6,891 nt of DNA from Acidimicrobiia bacterium (GCA_030598905.1 JAUVPA010000094.1:1-6891), one strand, 5' to 3'; counted from the stretch's first letter, positions 1 through 5,962 are shown. Made by a program: numbers and translations. Notes: generated by a model from the sequence alone, not told the origin.

Positions 1-1382
1 CGAAACGCGCTGTCGCACTCCATCGGTCTCTCGGTGACACTCTTGCCCTCGCCCGATCGCTGACATTCGCAGTGCGAGTCAACGAGATGACCGGTCACCC
101 TGTGGACGCCAGGGGCTGCTCGATCGAGGCAATCGCGATGCTCGAGTCGACCTCACACACCTTGGAATTTGCCGCGGCGTTGAGTCAGCGGGCCTGGCTC
201 GAGTGGGTCGGCGGTGACGACACCGACGAAGCGCTCGCCTTCGCAGATCGAGCCATCGCTTTGGCTGCGTTGACCAAGACGGAGCAGCCGATCGTCCGCG
301 CGATGATCATCAAGGGGGCGGTGCTTTTCAGCCGTGGCGACCAGCAAGGATTTGCCTTGGTCGAGGAGAGCCATAAGCGCGCTGTTCGAAGCGCCCTTCG
401 TTTCGAGGAGGTCTACGCGCTCGTGAACATGGCCGGTCTCTCGGCCGACATTCGCGATATCGATCGAGCAAGTGTGTTTGCCCAGCAAGCGATCGAAGCG
501 GCGGCCCGCTACGAGATTCGCCCACTGGAGGCATACGCACGTGCCATATATGCGGAGATTCTGTTCTGGAGGGGCGACTGGGCAGCCGCGGAGGATGCCT
601 CTGCCGACGTGTTGGCTTCGCAATCGCACGTGGCCCTCGTGGGCTGGCGAGTTCTCGGCATCATGCAGGCTCGACGGGGCAGCTCGGAAGCACTGAGCAC
701 ACTCAGACGGATGTGGGCGATAGCCGCGGAGTCCGACGAACTCCAGAACCTGGACCCAGCTGCCTCCGCTCTCGGTGAGTACATGTGGCTGTCTGAATCG
801 GACGATCCGGCGGTGATGGAGCGAATGCAGGACGTGTTCGATCAGGGACTCGAGCGCGGCGTGCCCTGGCCGAGTGGTGCGCTCGCCTTCTGGTTGTGGA
901 AGCTGGATCGGCTGGATCGCGTCCCGCCGGATCTTTCCGGCTTCTACCGCTGGATTCTGGAAGGTGACTGGAAACAGGCAGCCGGCTTTTGGGAATCAAG
1001 AGGCGTGCCCTACGAGCAGGCATTGGCGCTCATGCACGGCGACGCCGACGCCCAGGTGAGGTCGGTACGCATATTCGAGGAGCTAGGAGCGGTCGCCGCT
1101 GCCAACCGTGTTCGCGGAATACTCCACGAACGGGGAATGAAGGTACCGCGTGGCAAAGCTCGATCGACGAGAACGCACTTTGCCGGCCTCACGGCGAGGC
1201 AAGCCGAAGTGCTCGATCTACTCGCGGAGGACTTGTCGAACGCGGAGATCGCCGACCGGTTGTTCATCTCCAACCGAACCGCAGAGAATCACGTCGCCGC
1301 CGTCTTGATGAAACTCGACGTGCCCACACGAGCGGCGGCCGTCGATGAGGCTCGAAGCCAGGGTCTCCTCGCGAGTCTGTGA
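1..1382 (+). CDS. LuxR-family transcriptional regulator, C-terminal part (5' partial)
   Basis: The frame is open to the window edge (first full codon at 3), so the gene starts upstream; GTG at 72 is only an internal codon. The visible part is an Ala/Leu-rich all-helical region resembling TPR-like repeats (about 3-1150). A LuxR/GerE DNA-binding domain follows at 1185-1379, beginning GLTARQAEVL, with the recognition segment SNAEIADRLFISNRTAENHV and ending in a KLDVPTRAAA-type helix. From family knowledge, such proteins usually carry an N-terminal AAA/NB-ARC-like ATPase domain, a helical sensor region and this C-terminal HTH; the N-terminal part is not in the window. The likely role is a cytoplasmic transcription factor whose signal is unknown. 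One small deviation is Ala in 'RTAENH', where Val is usual. The domain call is firm; the ATPase domain is inferred. Confidence 0.9.
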   Translation, partial: KRAVALHRSLGDTLALARSLTFAVRVNEMTGHPVDARGCSIEAIAMLESTSHTLEFAAALSQRAWLEWVGGDDTDEALAFADRAIALAALTKTEQPIVRAMIIKGAVLFSRGDQQGFALVEESHKRAVRSALRFEEVYALVNMAGLSADIRDIDRASVFAQQAIEAAARYEIRPLEAYARAIYAEILFWRGDWAAAEDASADVLASQSHVALVGWRVLGIMQARRGSSEALSTLRRMWAIAAESDELQNLDPAASALGEYMWLSESDDPAVMERMQDVFDQGLERGVPWPSGALAFWLWKLDRLDRVPPDLSGFYRWILEGDWKQAAGFWESRGVPYEQALALMHGDADAQVRSVRIFEELGAVAAANRVRGILHERGMKVPRGKARSTRTHFAGLTARQAEVLDLLAEDLSNAEIADRLFISNRTAENHVAAVLMKLDVPTRAAAVDEARSQGLLASL

Positions 1383-1473
1383 CCAGACTTTGGTCGAAAG
1401 TAGTCGCCAGATTTGAGTGGAGCTCTGAGCTTTTCTAGGTAGCGGTACCGATTCATCACAAGCGTCTGGCCCG

Positions 1474-1479
1474 TACGTT
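1474..1479 (+). promoter_or_regulatory. Possible -10 element (TACGTT) of the small ORF
   Basis: TACGTT fits the actinobacterial TANNNT -10 pattern. It would start a transcript near 1486, giving a leader of about 28 bases with a purine-rich ribosome-binding site before ATG 1514. No good -35 hexamer is visible at 16-18 bases. The arrangement resembles that seen before the trpB-like gene. Confidence 0.3.
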
Positions 1480-1513
1480 GTCCTTGCCGTCCCAGTGAGG
1501 GAAGAGAGGACCG

Positions 1514-1726
1514 ATGCTGAACAGCACTCCCGAATCGGCTTCGATTCGACAGAACGAACTTGCGGCGCTGGCGAACAGGCCGGGCGACCGTGTCTTGGCG
1601 CAGCGTCGACGCCTCCGAGCGAGGAAGCTCGTCAGTTTTGCGGGGAGAATCCTGCACTTCGCTCCCGCGTCGCGGTCTCCCGCCGCAGCTGAATCGTCGA
1701 GGAGCAGCCCAGAACCGGCCGCGTGA
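1514..1726 (+). CDS. Small basic hypothetical protein (70 aa)
   Basis: I do not recognise this protein. It starts MLNSTPESASIRQNELAALA, has an Arg-rich centre (about residues 24-45, with runs such as QRRRLRARK), and ends in a Ser/Pro/Ala-rich tail that looks disordered. No signal peptide or clear membrane segment is visible. In its favour are a GAGAGGA ribosome-binding site at 1504-1510 just before the ATG, a TANNNT hexamer at a sensible distance, mostly G/C third codon positions, and its place in an otherwise empty 415-base gap behind the LuxR-type gene. It converges on the MDMPI-like gene 71 bases away. Against it are the short length and competing open frames on both strands. Small proteins of this kind can bind nucleic acid because they are basic, but that is only a guess. 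Confidence 0.45.
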   Translation: MLNSTPESASIRQNELAALANRPGDRVLAQRRRLRARKLVSFAGRILHFAPASRSPAAAESSRSSPEPAA

Positions 1727-1797
1727 GCCTGGTCAGCGGCGCCAGTAAAGGGTCTCATCTCGCAGGTGCTTCCCTCTCCGGCGGCTAGACCGGGCCT

Positions 1798-2457
1798 CTA
1801 GGAGAACAGCGCCAGGTCCTGGGCCTCGGCACCTGTGAGGTCGTAACGGTCCGCGTCGGGACGCCTGCCGCCGCAAAGCCTGATGAACGTTTCGAGATCG
1901 GTCCTCAACGACCCAACCGGCCGACCCTCACCACCGAACCGACCGGACTTGTCATCTACCACGATGTCGAGAACGGGCTTGTCGACGACGGTGCCTCGGG
2001 ACGTTTGCCCATGGGGGAGGTGGAGAGCAGCGCTGCGTTCGAGAAGCAGATCGAACGCAAGATCGACACCTTCGCTGGTATAGGGATTCTCGGCGCCGAC
2101 GGCTTCACGTACGTCGCCGCCATGAATCCACTCGCCGAGTCCGATACCGTCCTTGGACCCGCCTGCCTGGTTGATTGCGACAGCTGCAGCTTCGTAAGCA
2201 ACAAACAGCTCCCCGAGTACATCCTCGATGGGCCACGGCCGCCGTTCCACGACGTCGGCTTCGTTTTCCGCCGGTGAGAACCCGTGGAGATCGTTAGCGA
2301 CGAGCATTGTCAGAGCAGCGCCACAGTGTGCGAGGACGTCCCGCACCGACCAGTCGGTACACACAGTGGGCTGGTCGTATTGGGATGGGTCGAGAGCGTC
2401 GAGCACCGGCCGCAAGGCGCTCGCTTCGATCAGGAGCAGTTTGCCGGCAGAACGCAT
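1798..2457 (-). CDS. MDMPI/DinB-like family protein (mycothiol-dependent maleylpyruvate isomerase N-terminal domain)
   Basis: This is a 219-residue protein. The N-terminal part matches the DinB-like four-helix fold of the maleylpyruvate isomerase family: 'DQPTVCTDWSVRDVLAHC' (residues 28-45, with Trp36 and His44) and 'GEWIHGGDVREAVG' (108-121, with Glu109 and His112). The C-terminal part has the usual short tail 'FIRLCGGRRPDADRYDLTGA'. Family members are cytoplasmic, bind a metal through His/Glu residues, and often use mycothiol as thiol cofactor; few have a proven substrate, so no specific reaction is assigned. ATG 2457 is chosen because the family normally begins about here and TACCCT lies six bases upstream. 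The frame stays open to 2667, but the extra 70 residues are low-complexity and out of frame over another small ORF. The Glu-to-His spacing is three rather than the four I expect. Confidence 0.8.
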   Translation of the reverse strand: MRSAGKLLLIEASALRPVLDALDPSQYDQPTVCTDWSVRDVLAHCGAALTMLVANDLHGFSPAENEADVVERRPWPIEDVLGELFVAYEAAAVAINQAGGSKDGIGLGEWIHGGDVREAVGAENPYTSEGVDLAFDLLLERSAALHLPHGQTSRGTVVDKPVLDIVVDDKSGRFGGEGRPVGSLRTDLETFIRLCGGRRPDADRYDLTGAEAQDLALFS

Positions 2458-2463
2458 GTGGTC

Positions 2464-2469
2464 AGGGTA
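2464..2469 (-). promoter_or_regulatory. -10 element (TACCCT) for a leaderless MDMPI-like transcript
   Basis: On the minus strand TACCCT is followed by six bases and then ATG 2457. This spacing puts the transcript start at or next to the A of ATG, and there is no ribosome-binding site, so a leaderless mRNA is likely. The same layout occurs at three other genes in the window. No clear -35 is visible. Confidence 0.45.
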
Positions 2470-2518
2470 CAAAGCGTCGGTCGCGTTGACCTCTCGGGCG
2501 TGACTTCTCAGCGGCGGC

Positions 2519-2677
2519 TCAGCCGACTTCGGCAGGGGGCCGTCTGATCGGGTGTTTCGCTGCGTCGGCCAGAGCTGCGATGACAACGGCACCTCTGAGA
2601 AGGCCGAAGAGGGCCACAGGGAGGAACCAGAACATGATGACGAGGAATGTCCCCGGGAGGGCTCCAAGTGCGATCAT
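2519..2677 (-). CDS. Very small membrane protein (52 aa)
   Basis: The protein starts MIALGALPGTFLVIMFWFLP. It is hydrophobic over roughly residues 2-37, with one Arg near 28, and ends in a short charged tail (about DAAKHPIRRPPAEVG). It probably sits in the membrane as one long or two short helices. ATG 2677 overlaps the stop codon of the upstream small ORF as ATGA. There is no separate ribosome-binding site, so translation is probably coupled. The stop is 61 bases before the MDMPI-like start on the same strand. This ORF explains why the 70-residue extension of the MDMPI-like frame should be discarded: that extension reads this region out of frame. The family is not recognised. The hydrophobic pattern supports a real gene, but there is no homology evidence. 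Confidence 0.5.
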   Translation of the reverse strand: MIALGALPGTFLVIMFWFLPVALFGLLRGAVVIAALADAAKHPIRRPPAEVG

Positions 2678-2859
2678 GTAGCTGCCGAGCGGATGTGGCG
2701 TCGACGCAGGTAGAGGCCGATGTAGATCACGATCCCAGCGGTGACACCGAGCGCCGCGGCGAAGATACGGCCATGGAGCGGCCCGCGGGCCTCCTCCGTC
2801 AAGTCGCCGATCCCGAGCGATCTACCGTTGGTGCATGCGTCCCCTGGTCGTCGTGACAT
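2674..2859 (-). CDS. Small single-helix membrane protein (up to 61 aa)
   Basis: One hydrophobic helix is visible (residues about 32-51, FAAALGVTAGIVIYIGLYL), followed by a basic stretch RRRHIR. The positive-inside rule suggests the C terminus stays in the cytoplasm. The start is uncertain. ATG 2859 has no ribosome-binding site and would overlap the first 25 bases of the divergent lipoprotein gene; TTG 2802 would give a 42-residue protein that avoids the overlap. The stop overlaps the start of the next small ORF as ATGA, a common sign of co-translation. The family is not recognised. The two ORFs are not one frameshifted gene, because the downstream frame read upstream of its ATG is not hydrophobic. 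Confidence 0.4.
   Translation of the reverse strand: MSRRPGDACTNGRSLGIGDLTEEARGPLHGRIFAAALGVTAGIVIYIGLYLRRRHIRSAAT
2823..2828 (+). promoter_or_regulatory. -10 element (TACCGT) for a leaderless lipoprotein transcript
   Basis: TACCGT is followed by exactly six bases and then ATG 2835. There is no ribosome-binding site before the ATG, so a leaderless transcript is the simplest reading. The -35 is not clear. The element lies between the divergent small membrane ORF and the lipoprotein. Confidence 0.45.
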
Positions 2860-3989
2860 TCGTCTGGTTGCTGGTGTTGACAGGATGCTCCGGCGCCGAC
2901 CATTCGACCGATGGCGCCATCGTCATCGTCGACGACGCGGGGAACGTCGTCGTCCACGATGTCATTGGGGGCGGCGTTCGAGTGGTCACTGAACTCGCCG
3001 ATGACCGCGGCGCTTTCCAGCCGATCTGGCTCGGATCGGGCATCGCATATCTGGAAATCGATGGGCAGCGAGGTGCCCTCGTCGTTGTCGAGCAAGACGG
3101 GACCGAACAACGAAGGGCGGGATTCGACACCACACCCTTCTATGCCTTTCCCCAGCCCGGCATGGGGCTGGAAGCGCCGGTCGTGATTCTGCGCAACGCC
3201 GTTGCGGGTGGGCTCACGGCAGAGCTGGTTGGCGCCGACGGTTTGGTGACAGACCTGAGCGGAGGCGCCCCCTACTACTTCACATGGTCGGAAGAAGGTG
3301 AGGTCGTGGCGCACATCGGCAACGACCGGCTCGCCCGGATGCATCCGACGACTGGGACGCTCGATTCCGCCCCGGGAGTCTTCACCGCCCCGTGGGAATC
3401 GACTCGCGGGATCGTCTACCTCCGAAGAGGCTCGGGCGGCCAGCGGCTCACGTTGTGGGAGGACTCGTCTCAGACCGATGTGGCAACGATCGATGGTTTC
3501 GTCCAGTTTGTCGTGGCCGGGGACAGGGTCGCCCTGCGGTCCGTCGAAAGTGTTGACGCGACACAGGTTGTCTTCCAATCGCTGCCGCAATTGCCGAGCA
3601 ACACTCTCGTAGTGGTCGACCTCGACACGCGGCAGGTCGAGGTGGTCACGCGCCGCGATGTCCTGATGTTCTTTTGGGACCAAGACGGAAACCTTCTCGT
3701 CTATGCCGATGTCACGGACGAGGGGGACGCCGTCCAATGGCATGTCTGGGACGACGGTGAGATCACCGACTATGGGATCTTCCAGCCGGACCCACAGTGG
3801 GTTTCGACGTTCGTTCAGTTCTTCGATCAATACGCGCAGTCGATGTCGCTGTGGTCACCCGGTGGAGATGCCTTTGCGTTCGCCGGCACGATCGGCGACC
3901 AATCGGGCGTGTGGGTGCAGTACCTCGAGCGTGACCAGCCGGAACGAATTGCAACAGGGTCGTGGGTGGCGTGGCCGCGCGGCGGCTGA
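2835..3989 (+). CDS. Lipoprotein with TolB/PD40-like beta-propeller body
   Basis: This is a 384-residue protein. Residues 1-18 form a lipoprotein signal: Arg2, a hydrophobic core VVVTFVWLLV, then the lipobox L-T-G-C with Cys18 as the lipidated residue. The rest is made of short beta-rich units with hydrophobic strands and Asp/Gly turns (for example AIVIVDDAGNVVVHDV), consistent with a beta-propeller. A PD40/TolB-like blade motif, SLWSPGGDAFAFAG, occurs near residues 338-351. The mature protein should be anchored on the outside of the cytoplasmic membrane. Similar propeller lipoproteins bind ligands or partner proteins, but no catalytic residues are visible and the partner is unknown. It is probably monocistronic: it diverges from the small membrane ORF and converges on the methyltransferase. 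The lipoprotein call is strong; the propeller call is moderate. Confidence 0.8.
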   Translation: MRPLVVVTFVWLLVLTGCSGADHSTDGAIVIVDDAGNVVVHDVIGGGVRVVTELADDRGAFQPIWLGSGIAYLEIDGQRGALVVVEQDGTEQRRAGFDTTPFYAFPQPGMGLEAPVVILRNAVAGGLTAELVGADGLVTDLSGGAPYYFTWSEEGEVVAHIGNDRLARMHPTTGTLDSAPGVFTAPWESTRGIVYLRRGSGGQRLTLWEDSSQTDVATIDGFVQFVVAGDRVALRSVESVDATQVVFQSLPQLPSNTLVVVDLDTRQVEVVTRRDVLMFFWDQDGNLLVYADVTDEGDAVQWHVWDDGEITDYGIFQPDPQWVSTFVQFFDQYAQSMSLWSPGGDAFAFAGTIGDQSGVWVQYLERDQPERIATGSWVAWPRGG

Positions 3990-3990
3990 C

Positions 3991-4015
3991 GGGCGATTCA
4001 GCTACTTCCTTGCCC
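3991..4015. terminator. Possible shared hairpin between convergent genes
   Basis: GGGCGA (3991-3996) can pair with TTGCCC (4010-4015), giving six pairs with one G-U and a 13-base loop. It sits directly at the convergent ends of the lipoprotein and methyltransferase genes and covers the methyltransferase stop codon. No T-run follows on either strand, so it is a weak candidate. Confidence 0.2.
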
Positions 4016-5009
4016 AGGTGATGGCGTGCACCGGTGTCAATTCGACGACCCCGGCCTCGGTGAAGCCGTGGCGCTCGAAGAGATCGAGGTAGTGCCCCAC
4101 GGACAGCAACTGGTCGTCGATCAGCGCCTCGAAGAACTGGATACCCGACATGATCCGGCCGGGAACCGTTTTGATACCGTCGCCCGTTTCGGGAAACGGG
4201 AAATCGGAGTTGAGGAAGAACCCACCGGGCTTCAGCGCCCGAAGGATGGCGGCCGCTACCTTCTCGATGTCCCGGCATTCGTGCATCGAGACATTGATGG
4301 TGATGGCGTCGTACTCCTCTTCAGCCACGAGATCCTCCATTCCGGAGTGGACGAGTTCTACGCGACCACTCATGCCGGCATCGTCGACTCGCGATCGAGC
4401 GGTTCGGAGCGAATAGGCGTCGCCATCGAGTCCGACCAGGGTGACATCGGGGTACTGCGTCCCGAGTCTCACAAGGCCCACCCCAGTACCACAGGCCAAC
4501 TCGAGGACAGTCCCACCGGCAGAGAGACGATCGGCAGCGCCAGGTACCTGGGTAATTCCACCTGGGATGAACCGCGTGTTGAATGCTCCGCCGGTCTCGC
4601 CGACAGCGGCGATCCAATCCGGACTCGTCTGATTCCACCAGATCCGCTCGCCGGAAATCAGGTTCTCCGAAAATCGGTCGAAGACCTCCGGTGCGGTCAT
4701 GACCTTGAAGAGACCGCCGAGGTAACCGGGTGAACTTTGGTCGAGCAGCAACGTCGCGATATGTGGTGCCAGGCCGTACTCACCGTCGTCGTGACCGACA
4801 AGAACTCCTGATGCAAACGCCGACCGACACCACACCGCTGAATACAGCTGGTCGATGCCGGCGGCCTTGGCAAGGCCATCTGCACTCATCGGCCCGCTCT
4901 CTGCAATCACCTCGAAGAGGCCATGATCGAGACCAATCTTGATCGTGCGCGTTGCCGTGTAGCCGGCCGCGCTCAGCAATAGGGCTCCGGCTTGTTCCTG
5001 GGGTTCCAT
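4002..5009 (-). CDS. Class I SAM-dependent methyltransferase with N-terminal winged-helix-like domain
   Basis: This is a 335-residue protein. Residues 10-90 resemble the dimerisation/winged-helix domain of small-molecule O-methyltransferases (ATRTIKIGLDHGLFEVIAE, then a GLAKAAGI segment and a LAPHIATLLL segment). The Rossmann core follows: motif I VLELACGTG (168-176), the acidic end of beta 2 VGLDGD (Asp195), motif IV YDAITINVSMHE (233-244) and the post-core segment ALKPGGFFL (258-266). It should transfer a methyl group from S-adenosylmethionine to a small acceptor in the cytoplasm; the acceptor cannot be read from the sequence. ATG 5009 is supported by AAGGA at 5017-5021, seven bases upstream. 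The gene lies 53 bases after the cyclase stop on the same strand and may be co-transcribed with it. I see no biosynthetic cluster around it. Confidence 0.85.
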   Translation of the reverse strand: MEPQEQAGALLLSAAGYTATRTIKIGLDHGLFEVIAESGPMSADGLAKAAGIDQLYSAVWCRSAFASGVLVGHDDGEYGLAPHIATLLLDQSSPGYLGGLFKVMTAPEVFDRFSENLISGERIWWNQTSPDWIAAVGETGGAFNTRFIPGGITQVPGAADRLSAGGTVLELACGTGVGLVRLGTQYPDVTLVGLDGDAYSLRTARSRVDDAGMSGRVELVHSGMEDLVAEEEYDAITINVSMHECRDIEKVAAAILRALKPGGFFLNSDFPFPETGDGIKTVPGRIMSGIQFFEALIDDQLLSVGHYLDLFERHGFTEAGVVELTPVHAITWARK

Positions 5010-5016
5010 GTGCTCA

Positions 5017-5021
5017 TCCTT
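5017..5021 (-). promoter_or_regulatory. Ribosome-binding site (AAGGA) of the methyltransferase
   Basis: AAGGA lies seven bases before ATG 5009 and decides that start. It contrasts with the neighbouring cyclase, which has no such site. A TANNNT hexamer (TAGGTT, 5046-5051, minus strand) could provide a separate promoter in the 53-base gap, but no -35 supports it. Confidence 0.6.
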
Positions 5022-5062
5022 CTCGCGCCTTCGTTTCGAAATCCGAACCTACACCCGTCGGC

Positions 5063-5884
5063 TTAGGTTCTCAGCTCCGGAAAGCTGGAAATCAACCCAT
5101 CGGCTTCGAGCTGGAAGAGTTCGTGAGTCTCCGACAAACCGGCGAGTTGATGACGCCCGACGGTGCGAAAGCCGATGTCGGCAGCTACTTCGCTTCCGGC
5201 GGCGCGTCGTGTCTCGTTTGACGTCACGATCTGGCCCCCGTGGGCCGCCGAGCAAACGCGCGCAGCCTTGTTGACGGCGAGGCCGATGTAACCGTTGCTG
5301 GTGAGGGTGACCTTGCCGGTGTGAATCCCGGCGCGCACGCGGACGTCATGACCGTCGAGCCAGTCCACCGCGATGATCGTATTCTGGATGGCCACTGCAG
5401 CATCCACGGCCTTGGCTGCGTTCTCGAAGACAGAGAAAGTCTCGTCGGCGCGGATCTCTACCTCGGTTCCACCAGCTTCCTGGACGCAGCGGAGGATGAT
5501 CCGGCGAACCTGGTCGAGTACCGATTCGTAGTCCGCACCTAGTTCTCGGAGGAGGAGTGTTGAGCCCTCGATGTCGGTGAAGACCAGGGTGACGACACCG
5601 TCCGGGAGGTCTTGAGCAGGGCGGGACCGGTCGCCGTTGGTTCGCAGCTGATTGGTGATGAACCCGATGGGCATGATGCCGTGTTTCTTGGCGGCTTTGA
5701 GGAGCCGATCGCGCGCTTTCTCCCGGGCGGCCGGTGTGTCGTACTTGACTTGATCGAAACGAGCGAGCGCATTACGAACGTGTGACTCGTCGTTGATCGG
5801 TAACCGTCGTTCCCCGCGCGAGTCAATGTACGCAAAGGCACTGTCGGGCAACTTCGCCCTGTCGGCGGCGCTCAGTCGAGCCAT
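5063..5884 (-). CDS. Class III adenylate/guanylate cyclase with N-terminal DUF6582-like domain
   Basis: This is a 273-residue protein. Residues about 8-70 (LPDSAFAYIDSRGERRLPI, then a HVRNALARF segment and an AAKKHGI end) resemble the DUF6582-type domain also found in phage prohead proteins. Residues 95-260 form the cyclase domain: TDIEGST (Asp104) and RADETF (Asp147) supply the two metal-binding aspartates, and AVNKAARVCSAAHGGQI supplies Asn205 and Arg209. It would make cAMP or cGMP from the triphosphate in the cytoplasm. The usual purine-selecting Lys/Asp pair is not present: Glu143 occupies the first site and apparently Gly198 the second. No membrane segment is seen. ATG 5884 is chosen because the domain begins there and TACGCT lies six bases upstream. 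The frame stays open to 6427, but that part is the antisense of the SnoaL-like gene. Confidence 0.88.
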   Translation of the reverse strand: MARLSAADRAKLPDSAFAYIDSRGERRLPINDESHVRNALARFDQVKYDTPAAREKARDRLLKAAKKHGIMPIGFITNQLRTNGDRSRPAQDLPDGVVTLVFTDIEGSTLLLRELGADYESVLDQVRRIILRCVQEAGGTEVEIRADETFSVFENAAKAVDAAVAIQNTIIAVDWLDGHDVRVRAGIHTGKVTLTSNGYIGLAVNKAARVCSAAHGGQIVTSNETRRAAGSEVAADIGFRTVGRHQLAGLSETHELFQLEADGLISSFPELRT

Positions 5885-5890
5885 GCATGC

Positions 5891-5896
5891 AGCGTA
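5891..5896 (-). promoter_or_regulatory. -10 element (TACGCT) for a leaderless cyclase transcript
   Basis: On the minus strand TACGCT is followed by GCATGC and then ATG 5884. There is no ribosome-binding site, so the mRNA is probably leaderless. The hexamer is identical to the one serving the divergent SnoaL-like gene. No convincing -35 is seen. Confidence 0.5.
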
Positions 5897-5950
5897 CTTT
5901 CGGGCTGCGACACAATCCGCGGGCAGCACGGGCGGACCGTTGGCTGGCTC

Positions 5951-5956
5951 TACGCT
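5951..5956 (+). promoter_or_regulatory. -10 element (TACGCT) for a leaderless SnoaL-like transcript
   Basis: TACGCT is followed by six bases and then GTG 5963. No ribosome-binding site precedes the GTG, which favours a leaderless transcript and supports GTG as the true start. It is the mirror image of the cyclase -10 element across the same 78-base gap. Confidence 0.5.
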
Positions 5957-5962
5957 GGCGTC

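Noticed and set aside
1381..1395. Hairpin GACCA-GACTT-TGGTC at the end of the LuxR-type gene
   Set aside because: The stem has five pairs and is not followed by a T-run, so it is too weak to call a terminator.
1421..1434. AGCT-CTG-AGCT followed by TTT
   Set aside because: A four-base-pair stem with only G-U extension is expected by chance, despite the short T-run.
1289..1758. Two minus-strand open frames across the gap after the LuxR-type gene
   Set aside because: They have no ribosome-binding site and no recognisable composition; one overlaps the LuxR HTH coding region. The plus-strand ORF at 1514 is better supported.
1785..1801. CTAGA...TCTAG inverted repeat at the MDMPI-like stop codon
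   Set aside because: The stem is only five base pairs, AT-rich, and lacks a T-run. It may be chance.
2458..2667. N-terminal 70-residue extension of the MDMPI-like frame
   Set aside because: It is Ser/Pro-rich, unlike the family N terminus, and reads the 52-residue membrane ORF out of frame. The TACCCT hexamer supports the start at 2457.
2519..2859. The two small membrane ORFs as one frameshifted gene
   Set aside because: The downstream frame read upstream of its ATG is not hydrophobic, and the ATGA overlap is typical of two coupled genes.
2799..3830. 343-residue open frame on the minus strand
   Set aside because: It is the antisense shadow of the lipoprotein gene, which has a signal peptide, lipobox and blade motif. 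The shadow lacks any domain pattern.
4026..4733. 235-residue open frame on the plus strand
   Set aside because: It is antisense to the methyltransferase, whose SAM-binding motifs are clear.
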